The notes beneath the pieces are model-generated. The model was given only the letters and a program-made list of their open reading frames with translations. It made no database searches and was not told where the DNA came from. This document shows, piece by piece, positions 32,503 to 32,772 of a stretch of 32,772 bases of DNA (its first letter is position 1; each line of letters begins with the position of its first letter). Where the stretch lies: NCBI GenBank assembly GCA_900318685.1, contig ONLL01000038.1:1-32772 (forward strand), in the 5' to 3' direction. The DNA is from an uncultured Prevotellaceae bacterium (GTDB lineage Bacteria; Bacteroidota; Bacteroidia; Bacteroidales; Bacteroidaceae). The translations under genes were made by a program, and so were the position numbers.

Positions 32503-32533
32503 CAAAGTTAAACAAAAAAACTGAAAAAACAAG
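32503..32533 (-). promoter_or_regulatory. Bacteroidetes sigma-A promoter for the giant gene
   Basis: Minus strand CTTG (32533-32530), 19 bases rich in T, then TAACTTTG (32510-32503). It predicts a start near 32499. Confidence 0.7.
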
Positions 32534-32645
32534 CAAATCGTAACCTTTTATTGCTACAAAAAGTACAAAGTGCAACAACTTTATAGTGAAACGAGTCTAG
32601 CCTAATATTTGTCATGGGCATAAGAGAGCCCGGCATACAAGACAA

Positions 32646-32680
32646 TCCGCCCCGCATCACCATCGGTGACACAGGGCGGA
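32646..32680 (-). terminator. Hairpin after the 5S gene, rRNA operon 3' end
   Basis: TCCGCCC (32646-32652) pairs with GGGCGGA (32674-32680), with an inner TCACC/GGTGA stem. It lies just past the 5S 3' end on the same strand. The following T-rich stretch is weak, but a T-run (TTCTTTTTT) sits between the 5S gene and this stem. Confidence 0.65.
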
Positions 32681-32695
32681 CTCAGATAAAAAAGA

Positions 32696-32772
32696 AGGCG
32701 GCCTCCTACTCTCCCGCATTGCATTGCAGTACCATCGGCGCAGGCGGGCTTAACTTCTCTGTTCGGAATGGG
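32696..32772 (-). rRNA. rrf: 5S ribosomal RNA, 3' part only
   Basis: The minus strand from the right edge reads CCCATTCCGAACAGAGAAG, then TTAAGCCCGC, GATGGTACTG and GGGAGAGTAGG. These are the conserved loop B/C, loop D/E and closing segments of bacterial 5S rRNA. The 5' third lies beyond the window. The 3' end is placed near 32696 by similarity to other Bacteroidetes 5S genes and may be off by a few bases. Confidence 0.9.

Overview
The window reads as a chromosomal segment of a Bacteroidales bacterium, probably Prevotellaceae-like. The evidence is: promoters of the Bacteroidetes type (TTGC, 19 bases, TAnnTTTG) in front of several genes; an Rnf operon led by rseC in the order B-C-D-G-E-A; a Bacteroidetes-type HtpG; a lipoprotein with a Cys-Ser-Asp-Asp-Glu surface-export signature; and a very large secreted protein ending in a dockerin-like domain. 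No tRNA, complete insertion sequence, CRISPR array or recognisable defence island is visible. A 5S rRNA gene enters from the right edge.

Layout. 1-375: 5' part of an ECF sigma factor (-). 561-2538: an N-terminally truncated KilA-N gene starting one base after the stop of an HlyD-type efflux adaptor whose transporter partners are absent (-). 2709-4973: a divergent two-component pair (a short response regulator without an AAA+ domain, and a histidine kinase) plus a DUF2461 gene (+). 4974-7216: a ClC chloride channel with CBS domains and a small acidic protein (-). 7356-12931: the rseC-rnfBCDGEA operon, a ferredoxin:NAD+ ion pump (+). 13026-18943: htpG behind a sigma-54-type promoter, a reverse-order rubrerythrin, a surface lipoprotein, leuB and a TPR protein (+). 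18876-24287: mfd, an AlkD-like glycosylase, an Fe-type superoxide dismutase and a TfoX-N protein, probably one stress and repair operon read right to left (-). 24288-25161: a gene-poor interval holding a 22-bp-phased array, a terminator and a REP-like element. 25162-32469: a secreted protein of about 2435 residues (-), downstream of the rRNA operon end.

The most unusual signal is not a protein. Gaps between co-oriented genes are filled with 7-bp (one case 8-bp) tandem arrays whose sequence differs by locus. They begin at or inside the upstream stop codon, and four of them make the sense strand completely free of C over 44 to 140 nt. A related 8-bp array lies in frame inside mfd. At the 3' end of the giant gene the opposite is seen: a C-rich 18-bp array that supplies the stop codon and precedes a REP-like hairpin and a Rho-independent terminator. 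A testable reading is that the C-free arrays keep untranslated gaps from acting as Rho loading sites.

A second theme is dual-use hairpins around the stress genes. A 14-bp palindrome overlaps the -24 element of htpG. A 14-bp-stem hairpin covers the -33 element and spacer of the rubrerythrin promoter. The rubrerythrin terminator encodes the start codon and first residues of the next gene's signal peptide. All calls were made by reading the sequence; no database search was run.
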